Source: Pyropia yezoensis (lineage: Eukaryota > Rhodophyta > Bangiophyceae > Bangiales > Bangiaceae). From it: a stretch of DNA of 64,000 nucleotides. Every line of letters starts with the position of its first letter. Within the stretch, counting starts at the first letter, position 1. Under the pieces are notes generated by a model. It was not told the DNA's origin. It did not search any database and saw only the letters and a program-made list of their open reading frames with translations. The stretch spans positions 16,497,816-16,561,815 of the forward strand of contig CM020619.1 in NCBI GenBank assembly GCA_009829735.1, given 5' to 3'. The position numbers and the translations under genes are program-made. This document shows, piece after piece, positions 1 to 9,319 of the stretch.

Positions 1-1397
1 ACCACCGCTACTGGCAAGTTTAGCAGCCGCACCTGCCCAGGCACCACCGACGGCGCTATCGCCGCCCGCACCGCGTCGAGCGTCACCCGCGGCAGACGGC
101 AGAGGCCGGCGCCGTCGACGGGATTGGCGGCGGTGGCCGCGGCGGTGGTCGCGGCGGCTGTGCCCCCACCGCCAACAGTCTGTCGTGGCGCGACGGACGC
201 CGGGCCGGTCGCCTTGGCCACCGCCCGCCGCCGCACGGCCGCCCACACGAGCGTCTCGGGGACGGGGAGCTCCTCCCGGCGGAGCAGCCAGCCGAGCGCC
301 TCGTCGGAAAAGCCCTCAAACGACGCGGCCGCGTACGCGGCGGCGCCGGCACGCCAAAACGCCCGCTCCGCCGCGCGGAGGTGGGTGGCCGCCGCCGCGG
401 CCGCCGCGGCCGCCGACGCGGCCGCCGCCTCTGCCGCCGCGGCCGCCGACGCGGCCGCCGCCTCTGCCGCCGCGGCCGCCGACGCGGCCGCCGCCTCTGC
501 CGCCGCGTCAGCAGCCGCGGCGGCCGCGTCGCGGCGGCGGCCCCGCCGGCGGCGTGACCGGCGCGGCGGCGGCCGCTGCCGTCGTGCCGCCAGCACCGCC
601 ACCCGCGCGGCGGCGGCGGCGTGCAGCGCCGTGTCGAGGTGCACCACCACCGCCTCCCCATCGGTGGTGCGGTCCAGGTGGGCGGCCACGACGCCCGCCG
701 CGCCGTCCATGCCCAGTGCGGCGGCGGCGGCGCCGACTGCCACCGCCGTCGGGGGGGTGAGCGACAGGGTGCCCGTGTAGGCCCACCGCAGCAGCGTCGC
801 GGCCGTCGACGTCGGGATGTCGGGCGGCAGTGCCACCACCGACGTGGCCGTGGACCAGGGGGGGAAGGCGGGGGGAGGGGGAGGGAGGCGAGAGCGGGGG
901 GAGGGGACGCCGCCACCCCCGTCCCCACCCTTGTCGTCCCCTTCGCTGGCCAAGCGCGCGGACGCTGGCGCCTCCTCAGCGGCGGCCGCCGCTACCGCGG
1001 CCGCCTCGTCGGCCTCTGGGTCTGTCCCTCTCCGGGGGCGCAGCGGGGGCGCCGGCGCATCGCGGAGGGCGACCCCATTGTACGCATACGGGCAGGTATC
1101 GTCGTCGTCGGCGCCGTCGTCTGTATCGTCGGTTTCGTCGGCGGACGACTCGCTGTCGTCGCTGTGACTTTCGTCGCTCTCTGGGTCGCCGCCGCCCCGT
1201 CCGCGCCGCCCGTCGCCCCCCCGCCGCTCACAGAGTGCATCTCGGAGGAGCGCGCTGCGGGCGGCCAGCAAAAAGGCGTGACCTCGAAGGCGGCCGCCAT
1301 CGCCGCACAGCAGCGTCACGTCCGCGTCGGTGGGGTTGGCGTGGAGGCGTGCCAGTGCCGCCAGCAGCGACGCCTGGCCGGCTGTGGGCGCCGTCAT
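1..1397 (-). CDS. BTB/POZ-BACK domain protein, 3' end beyond window
   Basis: An open frame runs from the ATG at 1397 off the left edge (about 465 codons), with no stop in view. Residues 20-55 are a clear BTB core: DADVTLLCGDG followed by GHAFLLAARSALLRDAL. An acidic Asp/Ser/Glu insert (about 70-115) splits the fold. It resumes near residue 190 with PTSTAATLLRWAYTGTLSL. Then come an Ala-rich tract made of a repeated 36-bp unit (410-520) and a BACK-like helical region (about 340-400) with SFEGFSDEALGWLLRREEL. BTB-BACK proteins usually dimerise and act as Cullin-3 substrate adaptors; that role here is inferred from the fold. No Kelch repeats are visible before the edge. Longer ORFs in other frames over this stretch are Arg/Pro-rich shadows. 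Confidence 0.8.
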   Translation of the reverse strand, partial: MTAPTAGQASLLAALARLHANPTDADVTLLCGDGGRLRGHAFLLAARSALLRDALCERRGGDGRRGRGGGDPESDESHSDDSESSADETDDTDDGADDDDTCPYAYNGVALRDAPAPPLRPRRGTDPEADEAAAVAAAAAEEAPASARLASEGDDKGGDGGGGVPSPRSRLPPPPPAFPPWSTATSVVALPPDIPTSTAATLLRWAYTGTLSLTPPTAVAVGAAAAALGMDGAAGVVAAHLDRTTDGEAVVVHLDTALHAAAAARVAVLAARRQRPPPRRSRRRRGRRRDAAAAAADAAAEAAAASAAAAAEAAAASAAAAAEAAAASAAAAAAAAATHLRAAERAFWRAGAAAYAAASFEGFSDEALGWLLRREELPVPETLVWAAVRRRAVAKATGPASVAPRQTVGGGGTAAATTAAATAANPVDGAGLCRLPRVTLDAVRAAIAPSVVPGQVRLLNLPVAV

Positions 1398-2107
1398 GTC
1401 CCCAGTACTGGGGGGGGGGGGGGGTGGCGTGGCGGTCAGAGGGGGAAGGGGCTACGGCTGAGCCGCGGAGCGGTGGAGCTGCGGCCTCGGAGCTGGCGCG
1501 GAGCTGCACGTTAGCATGGGAGGCGATGGGTGGGCAACGTATTCACCATGGGAGGACAGGGAAGAGGAGGGCGCAGGCAGAGAGGAGGCAAGATGCAGTC
1601 AATGGCGGCTGATGGTGGTAGTCTCTGGCTGCTGCTGATACTCTTTCATGCGCGGGTTTCGAAAAATTTCCACTGAGGACATTGGCAAAAATACCCAGCT
1701 CTGCTGTCGGCAATAAGAGAGTAGCTTGAATTAGAGCTTGTGGTACTCATCGCTGCTCAGACACTGTACATGCTGTACTGTACACATGCGCGCACGCGAC
1801 CCTCACGGGAGAAGGCGCACTTGGCTGTATCGCAACTGTAACATACGTGTCGCAGACGGTTTACTTTCATATCTATCTGTTGGTGCTCACGCGTCAACTC
1901 ATCGGTGCAGTGCGATGAGCGTATGGCAGGTCTCACGCAGATGCATACAAGCATAGGAAAAAAGAATATTAGGGCCGAGGAGAAGAGTGGAGGTGCTCCA
2001 CAACATCCCTCTCCGCCCGACGGTGAACGAGAAAAATGTACACTACACCCGAGTCGGGGCGCGCCCCGGCCCGCCGCCCCCACGTATCCAGCCACAGCCT
2101 GGGCCGC
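1398..2107. other. intergenic region between two minus-strand genes
   Basis: It holds a 14-base G run just upstream of the BTB start, then lower-GC DNA from about 1600. No credible ORF was seen. It should contain the promoter of the BTB gene and the 3' UTR of the next minus-strand gene. No clear TATA box was recognised. Confidence 0.4.
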
Positions 2108-3445
2108 TCAGCAGCCCGACATCAGCCACGACAGAGCGGCGGCGCGCTTAGAGCCCTTCGGGAGACCTGCCGACATGCTCAGAGTCACAGCCAAGGCCGC
2201 CGCCACCAGCCGCTGAGGGCGCGGCACCGAGCTGTCACCGCCTGTGGCGGTGCGGATGCGAGCCACCACCCCACCGCCGGCGCCTGCCGTGGCTGTCGCC
2301 CGCGACGCGGGGATGGCGGGGGCTGACGTCCCCACGAGCGACACCCCCCGCTTGTGGAACCAGCCGCGGCGCTTCTTCTCCGCAGCCGCCGATAGCGGTG
2401 GTGACGACGCCGCCGTCGCCTCCGCGTACGCACTCAGCCGCTGCATCCGCAATGTGTAGGCGGCCGTCGCCGTTCGCTGCGCGCCCACAACCGACACGGA
2501 CTGGGGCAGCGACATGGGCGCAGGGGTGTAGATGGGCGCGCTGGTGGCAATCGCCTGGCGCGACCGCGGCACCACCTTCTTGACCGGAGTGCCCCCCGAC
2601 CGGAGGCTGGCCATCTCTGTCGCCCAGGTGTCGCGCTTGGCAACCGCATCCGCGGCTACGGCTTCCGATGTGGCCCACCCGCCGCCCGCGGCGGTACCAT
2701 ACGCTACGCTCGCGGCAGGTGCCTTAGTCGCCGCCCCCACCGCTGAAGTGGTGGCGTGGCTGGCAAGCCGAGCCATCCGTGCCTCATACGCCGTGGTGCG
2801 GCGGCCGCCCACGGGCAGCGCCGTCCGCGGCGCCACCGTCGGCGCCCGCACGAAAGCCACGGCGTCGGCCGACCGCAGGGTGGCGAGCTCCGCCGCCCAC
2901 GCCGCCTGCTTAGCCTGCGCGTCGAGCGCAACGGCGTCGCCGCCCATGCGCCCGCCCCCCACGGCGGTGCCCGCCACCACCGACCGGCGTGCCGCCCATG
3001 CCTTGGCCGCCTCACTCCCCACCGCCGCCCGTGCCGCGGCCGCCGCATCGGCGGGCGACACCCGCGTGCGAGGGGCGGTGGGGGTGGTGGGGGGGGTGGG
3101 GCGCTCCCAGCGGGGGGGCGCGTCGCCCACCGGAGGCGCGCGGCGCGACCGCCCCTGCCGGAGCGTTTCCGCCACGTGGTGGGTGACGGGGTCCACGCCA
3201 CCAGCCTTGCGGATGGCGGCCGCCGCGGCGGCGGCCGACTTCTTGGACGGCGTCGCAACCGCCACCCGCATGCGGGGGCGGCACGACGCGGGTGACGAAG
3301 CGGCGCCGCCGCTACCGCCCGCAGCGTCGCCGCCCGCACCCGTCAAGCGACTGGTGCCGGGAGTAAACGAGGAGGAAATGGACCGCGTGGGCGCGGCCGA
3401 CTTGGTCACACCCGGGGCGATCGGCACAAACGCCGGCGTCGCCAT
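2108..3445 (-). CDS. unrecognised Ala-rich protein with duplicated module, probable plastid transit peptide
   Basis: 445 residues from the ATG at 3445 (context GACGAGATGG). The frame is open to 3508, but only a TTG lies there. The N-terminus MATPAFVPIAPGV and the following Ser/Thr/Arg-rich, acid-poor stretch resemble red-algal plastid transit peptides, which carry an early Phe. Two copies of a module about 91 residues apart share a motif of the form AVA-DA-AK...WA-E-A-LRS (Trp183 and Trp274) and end in Y-RM-RL (about 220-230 and 330-340). A weaker third copy may lie near 135-155. Cys is nearly absent from the modules, which argues against a bilin-bearing gamma linker. I do not recognise the family. 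A structural or linker role in the plastid is speculation. Confidence 0.6.
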   Translation of the reverse strand: MATPAFVPIAPGVTKSAAPTRSISSSFTPGTSRLTGAGGDAAGGSGGAASSPASCRPRMRVAVATPSKKSAAAAAAAIRKAGGVDPVTHHVAETLRQGRSRRAPPVGDAPPRWERPTPPTTPTAPRTRVSPADAAAAARAAVGSEAAKAWAARRSVVAGTAVGGGRMGGDAVALDAQAKQAAWAAELATLRSADAVAFVRAPTVAPRTALPVGGRRTTAYEARMARLASHATTSAVGAATKAPAASVAYGTAAGGGWATSEAVAADAVAKRDTWATEMASLRSGGTPVKKVVPRSRQAIATSAPIYTPAPMSLPQSVSVVGAQRTATAAYTLRMQRLSAYAEATAASSPPLSAAAEKKRRGWFHKRGVSLVGTSAPAIPASRATATAGAGGGVVARIRTATGGDSSVPRPQRLVAAALAVTLSMSAGLPKGSKRAAALSWLMSGC

Positions 3446-4930
3446 CTCGTCTGCAGATTGGTTCGGTGAATGGGGGGGAATGGGGGGGGCGGGGGGGGGG
3501 GGGGGCAACGACGAGAATAGGCGGCAGCGGGCGGTAAGGGGGGGGAAGCGTGGTCGGTAGGGAAGTAGTATGGGGGCTGCAGGGCGACGTGGGGCTCGGA
3601 GAGAAGAGGAGCTTGCGCACGGCTGGTCACGTCGTCGTGCGCGGGTACGTGCGGCAGGCCCCTTTACGCTCTTGGTGGGCTATCTACGTTCGGCGGCTGC
3701 GTGCGACAGCAACCGTTTGTGTCTGCAGGCACAGCAGCGGCCGCACAGCGGGTACCGCGCCGTGGCAGGCGACCTGCGACCGTGCGGGGCGGGGGGCGCG
3801 TGCGGGGGAATGGTGGCCGAGAAAGGCCGTTGCTGCCGACATCGCCCACAGTGGCGCACCGGCCGTCGCGCCACACTGGCGGCGCACGCCCGCCGCACCC
3901 GCGCCACACGGGGGGCAGCAGTGTCCATGTCATACACGGTTCCCCCCCGGGGCCGACCCCGGGCCCCCTGCCCCCCTCCCCCCCCCCCCCTCCTCGGCCT
4001 CTGAAAGGGCGAAACCGCTTGCGTCCCACATTGCGCCGCGGGAACGCCTGCCGACGGGACCCCCGCGCAGCGCCTCTGGGCGGGGGGACCGGCGCGGTCG
4101 CCACCCCCCCCCCTTCTTTGCACCACCCGCGCGCGTTCGTGCGGCGGTTTGGTTGGCCGCCCCACCGACGCAGCGTGCCCCCTCTTGACCTTTTTTTCCG
4201 TTGTGCTCTTTTTTTTTTTTTGCGCATCCCGGCTTGAGAATGGTGCAGTGTCTCGCGCCTTCGCCACCACTCCGCTGCCCCCCACCCCCCGCCTACAGCA
4301 AGCCTCCAGGCGGCCTGCTGCTCTCCAGAGAGGGGCTCCCGCCCCCCCCCCCTCCCCCGCTGCTCGCGGGCCGCTCGCGACGCTCGCCAGCCGCCGCCAA
4401 AGGGTGCGGCCGCGCCCGTCGGTGGCCGTCGAGGTGCGCCGAGATCGGAAGGGGACACGGCGGGCGGGCAGTGGGGCAACCTGGAAGGAGGTGGGTGGTA
4501 GATAAGGCGGAACACGCTGTGGTCTCGTGTGCCGGTCGACAGGGCGTGTGGTGGCGGTGGCCCGCCCGCATTCAGATACTTGTTTCTTGGTGTCTCGTCG
4601 TCCAAATCCAGTGTAGCGGCTGGAGGTTCTGTGGATGCGTAGGTATGTGGAGCGCGACGGTCCAATAGGTTGTCAACGGTTTTGGCGAAGCTTGGCATCA
4701 TTGGTCTCGGGGACCGTTTTGAGGGTCATGGCGTACCGGGGGGTCGGATGACGACTGACAATACACTTCATTCTGAATGTCCCACAAGTACTAAATAAAA
4801 TTGCAACGTCGCAAACATTCAGCTTCATCAGCGACAACGACGAAAAGGGAAATGGGGCGGTACACAGTTGAGTACAGTACTGTATAACATATTTACACCT
4901 CAACTTCTGATGGCCGACGTGATCCGCAAC
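3446..4930. other. gene-poor GC-rich stretch
   Basis: Several Pro/Arg/Gly-rich ORFs exist on both strands, but none shows a domain or a believable start. C runs occur near 3960-3990 and 4340-4370, and T runs at 4190-4220. The sequence becomes AT-richer from 4680 to 4920, just before a large hairpin. I see no gene here. Confidence 0.35.
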
Positions 4931-4985
4931 GTGCGCTGCGGAGACCCGTCCTTGGCCTTGGCAAGGACGGGTCTCCGCAGCGCAC
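4931..4985. repeat. perfect 24-bp inverted repeat (hairpin)
   Basis: Arms at 4931-4954 and 4962-4985 are exact reverse complements around a 7-base loop (GCCTTGG). The left arm begins GTGCGCTGCGGAGACCC. It lies about 610 bp upstream of the NELF-C/D start. No flanking target duplication was noticed. It could be a transcript hairpin, a processing site or the remnant of an inverted duplication. Confidence 0.85.
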
Positions 4986-5597
4986 GAGGACTCCTTGGCC
5001 ACCAGACGCGCGCTGCCCCTTGCACGGCGCAGGTTGGCCGCTCGGCACCCCCACGCCGTCGCTCCGCCCTGCGCGCGGCCTGCAGGCCAGCTGGTGCGTC
5101 TCGGCGCGGCCGCCACGCCCCCCCCTCGCCCCCCTCGCCATTCTGCCCCCTCTCCTCCGACTGGCTCCCCCCCCCCACCCTCCCCCTGGCCAATCCCACC
5201 TTTCCGGCCCTGCCGTGCCGCCACGGCCGCCGCAACCGCCTTGACCCGGTGTCGTACATATCTGGTTAGCACTGGCCCGCCAGACTGGTCGGCGCTCGTG
5301 GGGAAAGCGGTGGGTGTGTGTGTGGGTGCAGACTGCCCGGGGGGGGGGGTGGGTCGCCCCCCACCGCCAGCGAGCCGCGGCGGTGGCGGCAGCGGCGGCA
5401 ACAGCAGCGGCGGCGGCGGCGGGGGAGGCAACAGCAGCGGCGGCGGCGGCGGGGGCGGCGTCGGCAGACCACTGGGCGCTGCCGCTCCCTTGGCGTTCCC
5501 CCGCGCCCTTTTCTTTTTCCCACCCCCTCCCGTCCCACCCCCCCCCCCCTCCCCCCACCCCCTGCTTCCTTCTGCCCCCTGGAGGGCGGTCGCAGCC

Positions 5598-6337
5598 ATG
5601 GCGGGTGCCACCCCGCCCCGCTCCTCCCCCGAGACGGCCGCCGCGGCGGCCGCCGCGCTGGCCGCCCCCGACGCCATCATGGCGCCCGACGTGCTCGCGT
5701 CGGTGGGCATCCACCTGCGCGCCATGGCCGAGATGGGCCGGCCGGCAGAGGGGAAGCTCGCCGCCCGGCGGGTGGCGACCAGCTACGAGGGCTACGCGGA
5801 CATGGTGCGCGTCGCGGGGGGGTGGGCGGACATCCTGGCCGGGGGGGGGGGGTCGGGGGCGGGGGATGGGGCGGCGGGGGGGGAGGGGGGGGGTGGGAGC
5901 GATGATGGGGGTGGCGGTGGGGGTGCTGGTGCTGCTGGTGCCGGTGTTGTGGGGGGGGGGGGGGGCAAGGAGGCGGGCGGTGGGGTGGGGGATGCGCTGA
6001 TGGACGAGGCGCTGCGGCACGTGATGGAGACGACATTTAGCGTGGCGGTGACCAACGCGGCCATGACGCAGGGCAGCGGCGGCGACGGCGGCGGTATTGG
6101 CGGTGGCGGAGGCGGAGGCGGCGGTGGCGGTGGTGGTGGCGGCGGCCCCGGCGGGGCGGCGCTCATGGGGAGTGTGGACGCGCTGCTCGGGCGGCCGGCG
6201 TGGCGGTCCACGCTCATGCGCCTGGCCGGCCGCCCCGAGTGCCGCCGGTCGGTCATCCTCCGCAAGGTCGCCGCACTCGTGCCCGTCCTGGACGTGTCGG
6301 CCGAGACGGCTGCGGCGGCTGCTGCTGCTGCTGCTGC

Positions 6338-6369
<32 letters not shown>

Positions 6370-7045
6370 CGGGGGGGGCGGCGGCGGCACGCCGGCCAGT
6401 GGGGGGGGGGGCGGTGGGGGTGGTCCCGCTGGGGGCCTCTCCCCAGCAGCGGCCGCCGCCGCCGCCGCCGCCGTCGCTGCCGGCCACGGCGGCGGCGGCG
6501 GCGGGGCGGCGGGGGCGCCCAACCCGCTGGCCACCCCCGCCGGACTGGTGCAGCTGCTGGCGGCGCAGCTGGTGACGGGCGCGTCGACGGGGTGGCGGCG
6601 GCAGCTGGCGGTGCTCGCCTGCTACGACGAGTGCACGTACGGGATTGTGGGGCGGGCGCTCGCCGAGGCCACCGCCGCCGTGGCCGCCGACGCAACGGCG
6701 GCGGCGGCAGACGCCACCGCCGCCGCCGCCGACGCCACCGCCGCCGCCGCAGGGGGGGGGGAGGCGGGGTCGGCCGGCGGCCGGGCGGCCGACGTGACGC
6801 GGGCGGCGGCAGCGGCGACCGCCGCGGCGGCGGCGGCGGCCAAGGACGCGACCGCCGCGGGGGCGCTGCGCCGGCTGGCCGCCGAGGTGCAGGCCGCCGC
6901 GGTGGCCACGGCGGGCGGCTCGGCGGCGGCGCGGGTGTACGTGGTGCGGTCGGCGATTGTGGCCGAGTCGCTCGTGTCGCGGCGGCGGGCGCCGCCGGCG
7001 CCCCTCCTCGACGCCGTCCTCGGGCTGGCGGTCGTGGGCGCCCCG

Positions 7046-7117
<72 letters not shown>

Positions 7118-7231
7118 CCCGTGCCCATCACCACCCTCAACACCCTCCGGTCGACGTACGCGCCCAAGGGGCCACGCGCCCCCCGCGGGGGGGGGGGGGG
7201 TGGCGGCGTCGGTGGGGGTAGCGCCGGGGGT

Positions 7232-7266
<35 letters not shown>

Positions 7267-8566
7267 TAGCGGTGGTGGGTGGGCGGCGGCGGCGGCGGCA
7301 GCGGGGCTGGCGGCGCCCGCCGCGGCGGCGCCGGCCGCGGCGCCCGTGTGGATCCTCCGCGTGCCGGCGGTGCTCGACGGCCTGACGCGGGCGCTCTACA
7401 CCCCCGCCGGACCCGGCGCGCGGGCGCCTGCCGTGCGGCAGGTGCTGGTGCTGCTGCTAGCGCGCGCCGCGTGCTGCCCGCTGCCAGAGGAGGCGGCGGC
7501 GACCGCCGCCGCTGCCGCCGCTGCCGCCGCCGCTGCCGCGCTCGGTCGCGGGAGCGGTAATGGGGTGGTGGGGGCGGGGGTGGGGGTGGGGGTGAGGGGG
7601 GGGGGCCGCCGCGCTCGCCGCGGCCCGTGCCCCCCGCCACCACCGACGATGGGATGGACGTGGGAGACTATGAGGCGACGCGCGCCGCGCTGGAGCGGTC
7701 GTCGGCGGCGTGCGCGGCGCTGCCGCCGGGGTGCCCCCGCTACCAGCTGCGCGAAAAGTACGGCGCCCTCACCGCCGCGATCGCCTCCCCGACCGTCGCG
7801 GCGGGGATGGTGCGCTACTGGCTGCGGCCGGCGCTCATCCTGGGCTCCCCGTCCCGGGGGGGGGGGGGCGGGGGCGGCGCCGCCACCACCCCCAGAGGAG
7901 GCCGCGCCGGCGGCGCCACTGGCGGGGGGGGAACCTCCGGGGGGGGGGGGGGGGGGGGGGTGCCGCCAGTGCCGCCGGTGCCGCCGGCGCCCACCGCCGC
8001 GGCGGCGGTGGCGGCGGCGGCGGGACTGGCGACGCGCCCACCCGGGCAACCACCTCCCTGGCGCCCACCGCCTCTGCCTACGTGGCGCTGGCGCACCGGG
8101 CGGTGCGGTGCCACCCGCTGCTCGCCCCCGAGGTCGTCACCCTCCTCGCCGACGCCTTTGAGGCACCCCTCCCCGGCGCCGACGACGGCCTCGCCACGTC
8201 CCTCCGCTCCCTCTTTGTCGACGGCCTCGTCGGCGTCGCCCGCGTCGGCGGCGCGCTCGCCGCCAACCGGGTGGTCGCCCGCTGGGGCGCCGCCACCGCC
8301 CCGCCCATTGACGCCTCCTACCTCCGCCGCTACGTGCGGGGGGTGCTGGGCGTCGCGCGGCCGCCGTACAGCCGCGCGTTTAGTGAGACGCTCCTGCGCG
8401 TGCTGGCCACCCCTGGGGGGGTGGGGGTGGTGGGGGGGGCGGGGGGGGGGGGGGGGGGGGGAGCGCCGCCGACCCCCTCCGTCACCGCGTGCGCGCCTTT
8501 GTCGACTGTGCGGTCGCCGCGGAGCTGCACGTGCCCGTGCCGGTGAGCCGCGCGTTGCGGCTGTGA
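5598..8566 (+). CDS. NELFCD: negative elongation factor subunit C/D (TH1 family)
   Basis: NELF-C/D is the TH1 subunit of the complex that holds promoter-proximal RNA polymerase II. The ATG at 5598 (GCCATGG) opens a region collinear with TH1 proteins to the TGA at 8564. Landmarks: RVATSYEGYADMVRVAGGWA (like NYTAVAQTVNLLAEW of animal TH1), GRPAWRSTLMRLAGRPEC, VLACYDECTYGIVGRAL, ALRRLAAEVQ, WILRVPAVLDGLTRALYTP, AHRAVRCHPLLAPEVVTLL, YVRGVLGVARPPYSRAF and the C-terminus DPLRHRVRAFVDCAVAAEL. These fall in different frames: start to about 6400, about 6410-7595, about 7606-7860, about 8040-8440, and the last segment to 8566. The changes at 6401-6411, 7596-7605, 7856-7868 and 8439-8461 coincide with runs of ten or more G; one near 8040 has no clear run. 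Homopolymer miscalls or very short introns would explain this. Long Gly, Ala and Pro inserts expand the loops between helices. Confidence 0.85.
7048..7116 (+). repeat. G33 homopolymer followed by (GGC)n inside NELF-C/D
   Basis: Thirty-three consecutive G (7048-7080) run straight into about twelve GGC units. In the coding frame this is a poly-Gly linker of about 23 residues between helical blocks of the TH1 fold. It has strong G-quadruplex potential, and its length is unlikely to be called reliably. Confidence 0.9.
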
Positions 8567-9319
8567 GGGGGGAGGGGTGTGGGGGGGGGTGAGAGAAGGT
8601 GACGGGCGGGGGCGAGGGAATGGGGGGGGGGGGGGGGGGGGGGACCGTCATGAACCGCCCGCTCCTGATCGGGTAGGTGTGCTCCCTCCCGTACGGGGGT
8701 GCTGCGCATGGGGCGGCGGAGGAGGCAGGGGGGGCGGGCGGGCGGGCCCGCTAGACAAGGCCTCCCAGCCAGGCCGGCTGCCTCCCCTGGCCAGGGCGAC
8801 CCGTACGGGCGCCGGCGATCGCGGAGCGGGTATGGGGAGGCGAGGGCGGACGGGGGGTAGGGGGGGTGGGGGGGCCAACGCGGCACGCCTCTGCACTCTC
8901 TGCGGCCGCAGGTGGGCGGGGGGCGGCGTTGCGGCGGCGGCGGCGTTGCGGCGGCGGCGGCGGCGGCGTTGCGGCAGCGGCGGCGGCGGCAGCGGCGGCG
9001 GCAGCGGCGGCGGCAGCGGCGGCGGCGGCGGCGGCGGCGGCGGCTCGCCCCTGCACCCTGCGCGGGTGGAGGAGGCGAGGGTGGACGGCGTGGCACGCAC
9101 ACCGGCTTGTGCCGAGTGGGGGGGCGCGGGCGGGGCTCATCGCACGGCGCCCACCCCCCCTTCTCGGCGCGCACCGGCGGCGGCGGCCGCCCGCCCCCCT
9201 TCCCTTTTTCTGGCACAGACGTGGCTGTCATAGTCACGGGGAGGGGGTACCCCCCGCTCACGCTCCGTTCCCACCTCGCCTGCCCCCCCGTTTCCGTCGT
9301 ACCGGTGGGGGCAGGGACA
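8567..9319. other. low-complexity spacer between NELF-C/D and the sulfotransferase
   Basis: It contains G22 at 8622-8643, Gly/Arg-coding GGC repeats at 8930-9045, and C-rich DNA before the next ATG. The sulfotransferase frame is open upstream through part of this stretch but is pure low complexity there. No separate gene was seen. Confidence 0.4.

Noticed and set aside
2108-3445. Phycoerythrin gamma linker
   Set aside because: The duplication and transit-like N-terminus are suggestive, but the modules lack the Cys needed to bind bilins, and no linker motif was recognised.
4673-5725. 350-codon minus-strand Pro/Gly-rich ORF
   Set aside because: A composition shadow over the 5' region of NELF-C/D and a hairpin. 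No domain.
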